Below are positions 18,119 to 27,490 of a DNA stretch of 64,000 nt, in pieces. This stretch comes from Glutamicibacter nicotianae. Its GTDB lineage: Bacteria > Actinomycetota > Actinomycetes > Actinomycetales > Micrococcaceae. The notes beneath the pieces were generated by a model. The model searched no databases, was not told where the DNA came from, and was given only the letters and a program-made list of their open reading frames with translations. Positions within the stretch are counted from its first letter, which is position 1, and each line of letters opens with the position of its first letter. The position numbers and the translations under genes are program-made. The DNA lies in contig NZ_BJNE01000001.1 of the NCBI RefSeq assembly GCF_006539525.1, forward strand, positions 496,001-560,000, given 5' to 3'.

Positions 18119-20809
18119 ATGAACATCAATAACCCAGAGGCCCTGTTTCTGATCACTGATGAATTAGTCGTAAGTTCTATAGCCAAAACGGAAGATCGAA
18201 TTCGAGAATTCTTTAACGGCAATAGAATGGAAATTCCATCGTCCTATGGTCCCGTAAAGAATAACCCAGAAATATTATGGGGATCAGAACTAGATAGAAC
18301 TCGTGGTCGGTATTTTCATGGCATGTTATTTATGCATGGCTGGGCAGACTACATCATCAAGAATATCGATTACTCTGCCTATAAAGAGGCTGCCAAATTA
18401 ATTTTTTCTTGGCGAAAATTGAATCCTGTAGTCGAACTGGGCGCCTCGAGCATGGCTTATCATGACGAAACCACAGCACAGCGCCTGAATACAATAATGA
18501 GTATTATTTTGGCGGGAGTTAAGTTAAATGACAAAGATAGTCTCCAAGAACTTAAAAAAATTGCCCTTGAGACCAGTGATCTACTGGCTTCGACAGAATT
18601 TCACGCCGGACTGAATAATCATGGAATGTTTCAAGACATTTCTTTGCGTAATTATGCAGTAATCGCACGTTGGGATAACGACCAAAAAAGGTCTGATAAA
18701 CTTTCCATAGCGCTGGACAGGCTAGAAGAATATTTCATCCATGCGTTCACTGATGAGGGGGTTCACATTGAGAATACGCCGACCTACCATGTATTGGTTT
18801 CGAGGAATCTCCACAGCCATCTAAAGATTCTCGCGGCCCTAGAGATAGAGTCAGAAACGCTGATTGAGCTGTACAAAGATGCGGCAAATTATGCAACTTA
18901 CATTACAATGCCAAACGGTAAATTTCCGCCTATTAGTGACACAACCGTTGGTGCGCGCACTTCCAATCAACGGATATTTGACGAGTATTTTCTCTATGCT
19001 TCAAGTGCGGGAAAACTCGGTAAGGTGCCCGATCAAAATTCAGCGCTATTTCGCAAAAGCGGTTATGCAATATATCGTTCGGATTGGGCATCCGTAGACG
19101 CTACTTATTTACTCTTCCAAGCGGCATATAACGACAATTACCACAAGCACTCTGATGATCTCTCGCTCATCTTGTACTCGGCCGGACAAGAAATAATCAC
19201 TGAATCGGGCCCATTTAGCTATAATTACGCTGATCCCTATTCACGTTATGCGTATAGCCAATTTTCCCACAACTCAATAGTTGTTGATGGGAGATCCATT
19301 CCGAGAACTGACGATAAAAAGTCTTCTGTCTTGATTACAGAGTCACAAGTCACGGAAAGTAAATTTGAAGTGACGGGAGTAACTGGACGCCTTCGCGGTG
19401 TAGGGCACACGCGAACCGTTAAGGTCACTGGTCCCGTGCGTCAAGAAACAATTACTGTAATCGATTATCTAGACAGCGATGAGTCACATAATTATGAACA
19501 ATTTTGGCACCTAGCCCCGGGGTTAGAAGCTGTCATTCATGGCAATGGGTTTGAAGTCTTCAAAGGCTCAGATAAGATCTTAGATGCTTTCATTGAGACG
19601 GATTTCCCTATTAAAATTTCAAAAAAAATCGGTCAGACAAAACCAACCGTTGCCGGCTGGTCATTTCCAAAGTTCGGAAATAAAGTCCCAAGTGAAACAA
19701 TTTGCGTAACCTTTAATGCCTCGTCGAACGCAGAGCTCAAAACTCGATTCGAACTTAATTCGTTTTCATATGTAAACAGAGAACTGCATTCTAAATCCAG
19801 TCTCCATTGGCAGGTTGCATCAAGTGCAAGAAGGCTAAACTACCTTGAAATTAAGCCTAAATATCCAAATGAAGAGTACCCTTTAGTTTTTGTCTTTTCA
19901 GCAATGGCACCAGTAGGTAATTTTTCATTTAACTACAAAAATACATTAGATAATTCTAATGCTCACGTCTTCTATATATTAGATGACTTTGGAGACCAGG
20001 GGTCATACTATCTACAGGAGAAAGGCGATCTGTCAATTTTCCAAACTGTTCAGGATTTTATTCATAATCGCATTAAGAATTTAGCGAAAACTGGTCAAAG
20101 TATTATCTTTGCTGGATCATCTAAAGGCGGAACGGCTGCAATCATACATGGCCTGAGAGTCCCAAATTCAAAGATCATTGTAGGCGCTCCGCAGACTAAA
20201 ATTGGTTCATTCTTAAAGAAGCCTCATCCCAACGTCCTCAGATACATGACCGGCGGTGAAACGCAAGCACATGTGGCGCAATTGGACTCCTTGATGTATT
20301 CTCCCGAATTTACTACGTCAAGAAATTCTGAGATTTCGATAATTGTAGGAAAATCTGATCATCATTATAAGAATCACGTACTACCTTGGGTGGAATACGC
20401 AACATCACGCGGAATCGAGGTGGAGCTTATTTCGCTGGATGGGACACCTCATTCTGAAATAGGTAAACCATATCGCAGAATGCTTTTGGACAAGGTGCTA
20501 GGATTGTCTGAATCCGGCAGTCAAATAGAGTCACCCATTGAGTTGTGGACAGAACCAAAATCTGTCGTGGCATGGTTTGATAGAGTTTCCAAGCGATTAT
20601 TTGCATCTACTGCAGCTTTCGGCAACACTGAGTCGTCTTTTAGACTCTATCGAAATGAATCCTTGATTGACTCTGTGAAGTATCAAGAAGATAATTTTTC
20701 TTCATGGGCTGGTTTGCCTTCTGGTCGCTATCGAGTCCGAGGCTTCATACGTTCCTTTCCGGACAAGAAAGTATCGGCCGAGACGAGTGATTGGATCGAC
20801 ATCCCATAG
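18119..20809 (+). CDS. Heparinase II/III-like lyase fused to an Asp2/serine-esterase-like domain
   Basis: An 896-residue protein. Residues ~1-320 form the helical toroid of heparinase II/III-type lyases, with LNNHGMF at 165-170 (catalytic Asn/His candidates). Residues ~325-560 form the beta-sandwich half, with YHKHSDD at 341-347 and FSHNSIVVDGRS at 382-393, the usual lyase His/Tyr region. Residues ~590-790 look like an alpha/beta hydrolase with GSSKGG at 666-671 (nucleophile Ser668) and candidate Asp747 and His778. The last ~90 residues are Ig/Fn3-like. No signal peptide or membrane span is seen. GGAG lies 8 bases before the ATG. Codon use is clearly AT-rich compared with every neighbour, indicating transfer. 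It probably trims or de-esterifies the locally made polysaccharide. Confidence 0.8.
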   Translation: MNINNPEALFLITDELVVSSIAKTEDRIREFFNGNRMEIPSSYGPVKNNPEILWGSELDRTRGRYFHGMLFMHGWADYIIKNIDYSAYKEAAKLIFSWRKLNPVVELGASSMAYHDETTAQRLNTIMSIILAGVKLNDKDSLQELKKIALETSDLLASTEFHAGLNNHGMFQDISLRNYAVIARWDNDQKRSDKLSIALDRLEEYFIHAFTDEGVHIENTPTYHVLVSRNLHSHLKILAALEIESETLIELYKDAANYATYITMPNGKFPPISDTTVGARTSNQRIFDEYFLYASSAGKLGKVPDQNSALFRKSGYAIYRSDWASVDATYLLFQAAYNDNYHKHSDDLSLILYSAGQEIITESGPFSYNYADPYSRYAYSQFSHNSIVVDGRSIPRTDDKKSSVLITESQVTESKFEVTGVTGRLRGVGHTRTVKVTGPVRQETITVIDYLDSDESHNYEQFWHLAPGLEAVIHGNGFEVFKGSDKILDAFIETDFPIKISKKIGQTKPTVAGWSFPKFGNKVPSETICVTFNASSNAELKTRFELNSFSYVNRELHSKSSLHWQVASSARRLNYLEIKPKYPNEEYPLVFVFSAMAPVGNFSFNYKNTLDNSNAHVFYILDDFGDQGSYYLQEKGDLSIFQTVQDFIHNRIKNLAKTGQSIIFAGSSKGGTAAIIHGLRVPNSKIIVGAPQTKIGSFLKKPHPNVLRYMTGGETQAHVAQLDSLMYSPEFTTSRNSEISIIVGKSDHHYKNHVLPWVEYATSRGIEVELISLDGTPHSEIGKPYRRMLLDKVLGLSESGSQIESPIELWTEPKSVVAWFDRVSKRLFASTAAFGNTESSFRLYRNESLIDSVKYQEDNFSSWAGLPSGRYRVRGFIRSFPDKKVSAETSDWIDIP

Positions 20810-20929
20810 TCAGACCTGTTTCGTGCTACTGTGAATGATTAAATAAAGCCAATATATGTGGACTTGTTTTTTAGGATTTGCCGTCGCTGAAAAGGGTCAC
20901 GAATACGTTGTTAACCATAAAGTGTAATC

Positions 20930-21092
20930 ATGGCTATGAGATTCATTCGTCGGGTCCGCACCGCTTCAGGTGCCGTAGCCATAAAGTTCGTAAATCGCAT
21001 TGATCGCTTGGTGACCTGCATTGAGCAGTTTGGCTCGGCCCTACCGATGCCGAGCTCCGGGCGTTCTTAGCCCAGGCGCAACGTGTCGACGG
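20930..21092 (+). pseudogene. N-terminal stub of an IS1634/IS1380-type transposase
   Basis: The frame from ATG 20930 reads FIRRVRTASGAVAIKFVNR then EQFGSA. After a one-base shift it continues DAELRAFLAQAQR. This two-part pattern matches the N-terminus of IS1634/IS1380-group transposases, which begin with an R-x-V-R-T-x-S-G-A-x-A motif and later have H-x-G-S-A followed by D-A-E-L. The stub is frameshifted and then cut by the next element at about 21084. Confidence 0.55.
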
Positions 21093-21630
21093 AAGTTGAA
21101 AACTGGACATAAACGGAACTCGAAAAGTGAACACTCTCAGAATAAGGAGTGTGATCACTTTGGAAGATTGGGCTTTGATCAGAAGGCTCGTAAAAGATGG
21201 AGTTCCCAAGTCGCGGATCGCCCGTGATCTCGGAATCTCCCGCACCACCGTTGTGAAGGCGGCAGCTTCAACCACACCGCCTAAATACGAACGCAAACAG
21301 CAGGCAACCGCGTTCGCCCCCTACGAAGATGCCGTACGACGTTTGCTGAAGGAAACACCGACGATGCCCTCAACGGTCATCGCTGAGCGGATCGGCTGGA
21401 CCGGATCGGTGCGCTGACTGCGTGAACACGTCGCGAAGATCAGGCCCGAAATGCGGCCGGCCGATCCGGCCGACCGCATTACCTGGTTACCTGGTGACGC
21501 CGCCCAATGCGACCTCTGGTTCCCACCGCAGAAAATCCCGTTGGGCCAAGACCAGGCCTCGTTGATGCCGGTGCTGGTGATGACCTTGGCGCACTCCCGT
21601 TTCATGGCGGCCCGCATGATTCCCAGCCGT
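21084..21630 (+). mobile_element. IS21-family element A, truncated 5' remnant
   Basis: Begins near the TG at 21084. Two related boxes at the left end, GAAGTTGAAAACTGGACA (21092-21109) and GAACTCGAAAAGTGAACA, are the repeated transposase-binding boxes usual at IS21 termini. Only the first third of istA remains. The right side is cut exactly where element B begins (21631), and no continuation was found beyond element B. Confidence 0.6.
21127..21630 (+). pseudogene. IstA transposase fragment (element A), nonsense codon and truncation
   Basis: The N-terminal helix-turn-helix is clear (LEDWALIRRLVKDGVPKSRI, ARDLGISRTTVVKA). At 21415-21417 a TGA replaces what should be a Trp codon (GWTGSVR then stop). 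The same frame then carries on as LREHVAKIRPEMRPADPADR and CDLWFPPQKIPL, up to FMAARMIPSR, where element B interrupts. The DDE core is lost, so it is inactive. Confidence 0.75.
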
Positions 21631-21673
21631 TGCTGAATAGCGTCAGTGGGTAGTGCTGTTCCGACGACTTGGT
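21631..21673 (+). repeat. Left terminal inverted repeat of element B
   Basis: The 43-base left end, beginning TGCTGAATAGCGTCAG and ending CCGACGACTTGGT. It matches the reverse complement of 24279-24321 at 35 positions. It lies directly against the broken istA of element A. Confidence 0.8.
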
Positions 21674-21778
21674 AGTACCGTTCCGGATACACGGTAGTGT
21701 CCAGGACTATTTCTTGATGGGCTGACCTGATCGCCGCATAATTCGATGCAGCGATCAGTTCAAAGGAGAAATACCTTG

Positions 21779-23363
21779 GTGGATTACCACGCCATCATGT
21801 CCTTGATTGCCAAGGGCCGAACTTATAGCGAGATCACCGCGTCGGTGGGATGCTCGTATCGCGACGTCGCTGCGGCCAAGCGCGCCATGACCGCAGCCGG
21901 CATCACCGAGCAGAGGCTGGCGTCCCTCAGCGCCGCCGACCTTCAGGATCTGTTCCCTGACCAGCGCAAAGCGGTTTCCGGGCAGTATGCGGATCCGCAC
22001 TTCGTTCAGGTGATTGAGCAGATGAAACACAACCGCTTCTTCACCCTGCAACAGGGCTGGGTCAACTATTTGGCAGGAACCAGCTCGGGGAAGAAATACA
22101 GCTACTCGCAGTACTGCGAACGCTTCAACCAGTTCGCTGAGACCACCGATGTCGTAGCGACCTTGCAGCACGAACCTGGCAAGGCGATGTTCGTGGACTG
22201 GGCAGGACCAACGCTGCCGTTGATTGATCCGGCGACCGGGGAGACTCGGAAAGCGTACTTCTTCGTGGCGTCCTTGCCGTATTCCGGGCTGGTGTTCTGC
22301 CAAGCGTTTGACACTATGAAGCGGGACTCCTGGAACCAAGCCCACGTGAATGCGCTGGCTTTCATCGGCGGGGTTCCCCAGCTGATCGTTCCAGACAACG
22401 CGCGCACAGCTACGCATAGGCCTCGAGGCAAGGACTCCGAGGTTGTCGTGACCGCGGCGTACCGCCAGCTGGCAGAGCATTACCAGTGCGCCATCGTGCC
22501 AGCCAGAAAGAAGCGTCCCCGCGACAAGGCACATGTTGAGCGGATGGTCCAGGCAGTGGAAACTCGAATCATCGGCTATCTGGCTTCCCAGTCATGGACG
22601 TGCTTGGAGGAGCTCAATGAGGCGGTGCATGAACGGCTGGTGGATCTGAACGACCGGTTGCGCCGGGTCAACGGGAGCACCCGGCGCGAGCTCTTCGAAG
22701 CCGAGGAAGCCGCGCTGCTGGCGCCATTGCCGGATGATCCGTTCGAATCGGTGGAAGACAAGCAGTTGAAGGTGGGTAGGAATTACCACGTCACCAGTGA
22801 CTACCAGCATTATTCGGTGCCCTACGAAATTGGCTGGGAAGATCTTGTCGGTGCGGATTACCGCGAGCACAGTCAGTGTGTTTGATGGCCAGGTCAAGGT
22901 CTGCGAGCATGCGCGCAAGACCGGTTGGCGCGGGCAGTATTCGACCGAACTGTCCCACGCTCCCGAGCATCATCAGCAAGTGCAGGGGTTGTGGTCCAGG
23001 GAATGGTTCGTGGCCGGAGCCAGGGTGTTCGGTCCGGCCACCGTCCAGGTAATCACGCAGATCCTGGACCGAAGCAAGATCGAGGCGCAAGCCTATCCGT
23101 CCTGCCGCAATATCCTTTCGGAGCTGGGCAAGAAGAAAGCGCTGCTCGAAGAAGCCTGCCAGGAGCTGCTGAACCTGAATGGTTACCCCACCTACACCTC
23201 GATCAAGCGGGTTATGGCGACGCTGGCCCAAGCCAAGGAGCGGGCCACCGCCGTGCCGCCGGCTCCGCAGAACGTGAAGGATTTGAGCGGGGTGCAGGAC
23301 CTGCCAGGGGTCTTCGTGCGGGATGCCGAACATTACCGGGGGTTCGGTGATCGCAATGTTTAG
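21779..23363 (+). pseudogene. istA: IstA transposase of element B, one-base frameshift
   Basis: The DDE transposase of the IS21 element. Start GTG 21779 (or TTG 21776) lies behind AAAGGAG. It has an N-terminal HTH (GRTYSEITASVGCSYRDVAA) and a catalytic core with AMFVDWAGP, LIVPDNARTA and KKRPRDKAHVER, which supply the two Asp and the late acidic region. Reading is continuous to about 22826 (HYSVPYE) and then drops out of frame. The rest (LAGKILSVRITASTVSVFDGQ through ACQELLNLNG and FVRDAEHYRGF) lies one frame over. Removing one A from the run at 22827-22829 restores VPYELAGKIL. Everything else is intact. Confidence 0.85.
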
Positions 23364-24123
23364 CAGTGAGGATCACCAGAAAATCAAGGAGCTTCGCCTG
23401 ACGGTGTTTGCCGAGAAGTTCTTCGAGTTGGTTCAGGATGAAGCCAATGACAAACTACTGCCTGAGGAAGTGTTCATGGCCGCGGTGGAGCATTCCTTAG
23501 ATGCACGCCGGTCGAACCGGGTCGACCGATTGATCAAGCAAGCTCGCTTTCCGCTGCCGCAGGCCTCGATTGCCGAACTGCATTACGGGCCGGGACGGAA
23601 GATCGATGAGGCGCGGATGAAACGCTACGCGATGCATCAGTGGCGGCATGATCCGACGAATTTGCTAATCATCGCGCCCAGCGGCGGCGGGAAAACCTAT
23701 GTTGCGTGCGCTATCGGCATAGCCGCCTGCCACAGCGAGCATTCGGTGATCTATATGCGGATGGACGTGCTGGCCAGGAAGTTGTTGATTGCCCGCGAGA
23801 ACGGGCGAGACCATGACGCGTTGTTGGAGAGATTACGGGAGGCTGACCTGTTGATCGTCGATGACTTCCTCACGGTGGGTTTGGACCAGAACATCGCCAG
23901 TGATGTTTACGGCGTGCCGGCGGATCGGGAGCACCGGCTGCCAACGGTGATCGCCAGCCAGACCGACCCGTCGTATTGGGTGCAAGTGATGCCAGACCGG
24001 GTGGCCGGGGATTCCATCGTGAACCGGTTGGCGAACAACACGAGATGGCTGCTGTTGGGAGATGCTGACATGCGCAAGTTGAAGCATGAGAAGGCGCGGG
24101 AGTCGGCTGACTTCTGGGAATAG
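23356..24123 (+). CDS. istB: IstB-like ATPase of element B
   Basis: A 255-residue AAA+ ATP-binding helper that activates IstA and guides target choice. The N-terminal helical domain starts MFSSEDHQKIKELRL. The P-loop is APSGGGKTYV (residues ~110-119), the Walker B is LLIVDDF, and sensor-type residues lie in VIASQTDP. ATG 23356 overlaps the istA stop codon, the usual coupling. The gene is complete and ends 198 bases before the right end of the element. Confidence 0.9.
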   Translation: MFSSEDHQKIKELRLTVFAEKFFELVQDEANDKLLPEEVFMAAVEHSLDARRSNRVDRLIKQARFPLPQASIAELHYGPGRKIDEARMKRYAMHQWRHDPTNLLIIAPSGGGKTYVACAIGIAACHSEHSVIYMRMDVLARKLLIARENGRDHDALLERLREADLLIVDDFLTVGLDQNIASDVYGVPADREHRLPTVIASQTDPSYWVQVMPDRVAGDSIVNRLANNTRWLLLGDADMRKLKHEKARESADFWE

Positions 24124-24178
24124 GTTTGCCGTCCGTTCCCTGAGGGCTCGTCCCGAGCCTTCTCCCTCATAACGTAGT

Positions 24179-24208
24179 GGCTCAGAACCTCTGAAGGGGT
24201 TCTGAGCC
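24179..24208. terminator. Hairpin downstream of istB
   Basis: Perfect 11-base arms GGCTCAGAACC (24179-24189) and GGTTCTGAGCC (24198-24208) with an 8-base loop, inside element B after istB. There is no T tract on the plus strand. It may end istB transcription or block read-in from outside. Confidence 0.5.
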
Positions 24209-24278
24209 GTTACGGAGCGCTGCTTCCGGCGCTACCAACTGCCCGGAATCGCACTATCGGGTAGCCGGAGTCCGTCCT

Positions 24279-24321
24279 ACCAGGTCGTCGGAATACAACT
24301 ACCAAGTGACGCTATTTGGCA
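24279..24321 (-). repeat. Right terminal inverted repeat of element B
   Basis: Ends with GACGCTATTTGGCA on the plus strand. Its reverse complement matches the left end at 35 of 43 bases, including the run CCGACGAC. Confidence 0.8.
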
Positions 24322-24787
24322 ACCGACCATCGTAGAAGACACGTCTTTGGGGCTGCCCAGCCCTCCAGAGTCATTCCGGGTATCACGGCATGGAAGCGTC
24401 TGCGCGAAAGTTCGCCTGCCGACCCAACCGCTTGGGTCTTGACCGGCTGAGACTTGCTCATCTTCGGCTTTCGTCTCAATGCTACGCATTGCCGACCAGA
24501 AGCTGAGACAATGCCGCAGCTTGCTCATGGTGGTAGCCATGAGCTCGGTTCGGAGGACTTTGCCCGCGCATCGTATCCAATGGACTTTTCGTGCTTCGGA
24601 CCAGCTCTACTCGGGTCGCATTGATGCGCTACCCGATCGTTACATCAGTGCTAGCCGATGCGCGCACAGGTGCTTCCAAATACGTCTCCTGTACACGTAT
24701 AAGCAACCCGGAAATCATGTCGCCATGTTCCTTGCCGCAACATCGGGAAACGTGCAGATTGTCTCGGCATAGTAGAGATACTTTACT
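24322..24787. other. Gene-free stretch right of element B
   Basis: No frame here has the length, start site or protein pattern of a real gene, on either strand. It does not continue the istA of element A, so element B and its right flank were probably brought together by rearrangement. GACTTGCTCAT recurs in part within about 70 bases, without clear meaning. Confidence 0.5.
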
Positions 24788-26569
24788 TCAGGAACGTAGA
24801 TACCAAAGCAATGCCGCATATAAATTCGATGACTGCCGCAGATGTACGCGGTGCGTTGGTTTTCTGTTTATTATCAAGTTCACAATGAGAGGATTGAAAT
24901 ATTTCGAAATCGATTCCATACCCGTATCGCTGACAAGCACTCTCAACCGTTTTTGAACTTCCGCATTCTGTGCAACTAGTCGTGGCGCTGTGTGCAAATC
25001 GTTTGCAATCGCAATATCACTACTGGAAGGTTTTTGAAAATAAGATTTCATTGTTTTTCTCGACCTATGATTGTGCTTATAAATTACCATCCTGGGTTCA
25101 ATGGATGGGTCGTATGTAAAATCAACCCTGCTGACAGGTCCACGCATCTCTTCGTAATACGGTTTAATTCGAGGTGAATCGAACGGTAACTTCATCAACG
25201 TAGGTTCAAATCGATTCATTAAGTCGAACAAAGGAAAGGCAGAGGCCTTTTCTTCTAAACTCGCTTTAAGGCCGAGGGCCAAGACATAGGGTGAATATAA
25301 AGGATCAAACCGTGCAACGAATGGGGACAAGGATCGCGTCGTCTCTCCCACGAAATATCGATTACGACCCACAATATAAGCTGCATCTAGTCGAGAATCT
25401 TCAGGAAGACCCCTCGTTATTCCGAAACTTATTAGATTGCTGAATCGATTAATTGCGAATTCATACGCAGGTTCTGAGATGAGTCTCCTCGACGGGAACT
25501 CACTAAATGCAGTATTGCCGTATATCCTCTTCATGGCTGTTGCTACATCGCCATCATAGCGCTGCCCTTTGTCAAATGCACTTCGTAAGAACTCGCCGTA
25601 CCCACCCGAGAATACGAGCTCATCGCCGAATTCGAGCATGGGGTGGGCAGGCCCAGAAAGAATCCCTGCGGTAGTGTCGAACGGCTGCGAAATAAAATCT
25701 TCAAAAGTATCCGGCTGTCCCATAGGATTCAATCCACTGTAATCTGTCATTGACAAATCGAATTGATTACTGAGTTGCCTTGAAATTATCTTATCAGGCT
25801 CGTTAATGTTTCCTGAACAGTAGAAGTTAAACTCAGTTTCTTTTCCCGAAGCAAGAAGCGCGCCCAAAACAAGACGTGAATCCGCGCCCCCGGTCAATTG
25901 AGAAATCTTCGCTCTCGAATTATGTGTACTTGCCGCCTCGATATTCTGAATGACATCGTTGGCGGCCTTATCCAACAACTCGTCATAAGAATATGAAGGA
26001 AAACTTAAGTTATCTAGAGATTTATATTCAACTTCATGAAATTCGTCAACGTCAAGAGATAAATACCGAAACGGCTCGATGGACCTCACGTTCATGTAGC
26101 TTGACTGCGCTAGACCTCCGGTGTTCGTTGCGACGTACAAGGCTGCGTATGTCAGATCCTTCTCCAGATGAATTCCTACAGTGCTCAACCCGTCCCTTAA
26201 CGAGGCCAAGTCCGAAGACACTGCTTTACATGCATCTGATTCATAAACATAAACTATTGATGAACCGAACGGGTCGCACAAAAGAATAATTTTCTGCGAA
26301 GGCACGTCAACAATATACACGGTGATGGACCCTTTAATACTCGCACCTAAGGATTCATAGTCCAGCTCAGTTTCATCGATGACGCGTTGCGCTTCACCGA
26401 TATTGCTAACCCATTTCCCATCTACCACACCAACTCCATGTACGGCGAAAACTATTGGCCGGGAAGCGCCGAGTCTAACCGAGGAATTTAGAATTCTATA
26501 TTGGTTAAAAATAGACCTTTCATGAACACTGGATGCTTTCAATTTTAGAACACATGGAGCGTTGTACAT
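24788..26569 (-). CDS. Asparagine-synthase-like protein without glutaminase Cys
   Basis: 593 residues. The C-terminal two thirds are an asparagine-synthase-type PP-loop ATP pyrophosphatase with the signature SQLTGGADSRLVLGAL (residues 223-238). The N-terminal ~170 residues have the fold length of a class II glutaminase (FGSSIVYVYESD, LYVATNTGG) but begin Met-Tyr-Asn. There is no Cys at position 2, so glutamine hydrolysis is unlikely. Such proteins in polysaccharide loci are thought to adenylate and amidate uronic-acid-type substrates, an inference here. GGAAAGG lies a few bases before ATG 26569. The gene is AT-richer than serA and lies next to the DUF6270-like gene on the same strand. Confidence 0.8.
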   Translation of the reverse strand: MYNAPCVLKLKASSVHERSIFNQYRILNSSVRLGASRPIVFAVHGVGVVDGKWVSNIGEAQRVIDETELDYESLGASIKGSITVYIVDVPSQKIILLCDPFGSSIVYVYESDACKAVSSDLASLRDGLSTVGIHLEKDLTYAALYVATNTGGLAQSSYMNVRSIEPFRYLSLDVDEFHEVEYKSLDNLSFPSYSYDELLDKAANDVIQNIEAASTHNSRAKISQLTGGADSRLVLGALLASGKETEFNFYCSGNINEPDKIISRQLSNQFDLSMTDYSGLNPMGQPDTFEDFISQPFDTTAGILSGPAHPMLEFGDELVFSGGYGEFLRSAFDKGQRYDGDVATAMKRIYGNTAFSEFPSRRLISEPAYEFAINRFSNLISFGITRGLPEDSRLDAAYIVGRNRYFVGETTRSLSPFVARFDPLYSPYVLALGLKASLEEKASAFPLFDLMNRFEPTLMKLPFDSPRIKPYYEEMRGPVSRVDFTYDPSIEPRMVIYKHNHRSRKTMKSYFQKPSSSDIAIANDLHTAPRLVAQNAEVQKRLRVLVSDTGMESISKYFNPLIVNLIINRKPTHRVHLRQSSNLYAALLWYLRS

Positions 26570-26671
26570 GCTGGCCTTTCCTGTTTAGATTTTCAATATG
26601 TTACGCAACGACATATCATTAATTTAGATTGATTTTCATTTGAGTTCGAAATCCAATGTACAGGTATTTTT

Positions 26672-27403
26672 CTACTTTAAACCAGATAGTGATAGTTCGA
26701 TTTCTTTAGAAATCCATTCATATGCTGAATCCTGGTAATGAAACGGGGCTATTCCCCATTTATGATTTTTTGTGGATTTGGCCAGCTCTTCAGGCATTTC
26801 CAAAACGCTAAGGCCAAGACGCTTAAGGTGCTCTCCGTAACGCCTCAGGTGCCCATTCATCTCTTTAACGGTGAAATTTCTATAGCCAGGTACAGGTGCG
26901 CCTTCAATTGATTCTGCAGCCCATGGCGTATTGACAATTATTGTTTTGTCAAATAATCCAATGCTAGACAAATGGTCGACAAATCTGTTAGCCGCCCGTT
27001 CCCAGAAATTCCAATGTCGCTCAGTTCCTATTTGGATCACTCCGGGAATGGGATCGAGTTTATTCAGCAATCCTGACTGGATAAGTTCGGACGACCTGGT
27101 AACAAATGAATTATCCGGCAGCTTATGCACACCCAGGCGCTCATCAGTAAGGTCTATCAGTAAAAGATCCGCTTGCATAGAATGCTTTCGTAGCGTTCCT
27201 AATAAGTCTGATTTTAGATCCCCGTTTAGCATTCTCGATTGGAACTTCGAGTCAAGTTTTGCAGGTTCAAGCAATGTCGTGGGTTGGGTCATTGCGCTGA
27301 TCAAGCTTTGACGTGCTACATATGCCAAGAGTCTATGTTCTTGTTCCATAATGCTGAACGTATCCCGGCTGACGCAACTGCCATAGATGATTATTTCTGC
27401 CAT
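26672..27403 (-). CDS. DUF6270-like protein
   Basis: 243 residues. The N-terminus IIIYGSCVSRDTF followed by YVARQSLISAM is the hallmark I associate with DUF6270, a family of unknown function found in capsule and exopolysaccharide loci. The GSCVSRD motif has an SGNH-hydrolase-like look, with a possible nucleophile in the first strand-turn. LLIDLTDERLGV and a C-terminal PFHYQDSAYEWI would complete such a site. No signal peptide. TAGGAA precedes ATG 27403. It sits 102 bases upstream of the asparagine-synthase-like gene in the same direction, so a joint role in glycan modification is plausible. Confidence 0.7.
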   Translation of the reverse strand: MAEIIIYGSCVSRDTFSIMEQEHRLLAYVARQSLISAMTQPTTLLEPAKLDSKFQSRMLNGDLKSDLLGTLRKHSMQADLLLIDLTDERLGVHKLPDNSFVTRSSELIQSGLLNKLDPIPGVIQIGTERHWNFWERAANRFVDHLSSIGLFDKTIIVNTPWAAESIEGAPVPGYRNFTVKEMNGHLRRYGEHLKRLGLSVLEMPEELAKSTKNHKWGIAPFHYQDSAYEWISKEIELSLSGLK

Positions 27404-27425
27404 GAAAAATTCCTAACGCATTGCG

Positions 27426-27457
27426 GGGGTGGACACTCTCATTCCGGTGTCCACCCC
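27426..27457 (-). terminator. Terminator after serA
   Basis: Perfect 11-base arms GGGGTGGACAC (27426-27436) and GTGTCCACCCC (27447-27457) with a 10-base loop, 33 bases beyond the serA stop. It separates serA from the DUF6270-like gene. Confidence 0.7.
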
Positions 27458-27490
27458 AGCATATTCTATTGACCCTGCTTATTTTGACCG

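Larger units (their letters stand above)
21631..24321 (+). mobile_element. IS21-family element B, 2.69 kb with both ends
   Basis: The two ends form an inverted repeat: 21631-21673 against 24279-24321, 35 of 43 bases matching, starting TG and ending CA. Further copies of the GGTAGT..CCG-type box lie inside each end, the multiple-box design of IS21 termini. It encodes istA (frameshifted) and istB. No clear target duplication is seen (left flank ending CCAGCCGT, right flank starting ACCGACC), which suggests rearrangement after insertion. Confidence 0.85.
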
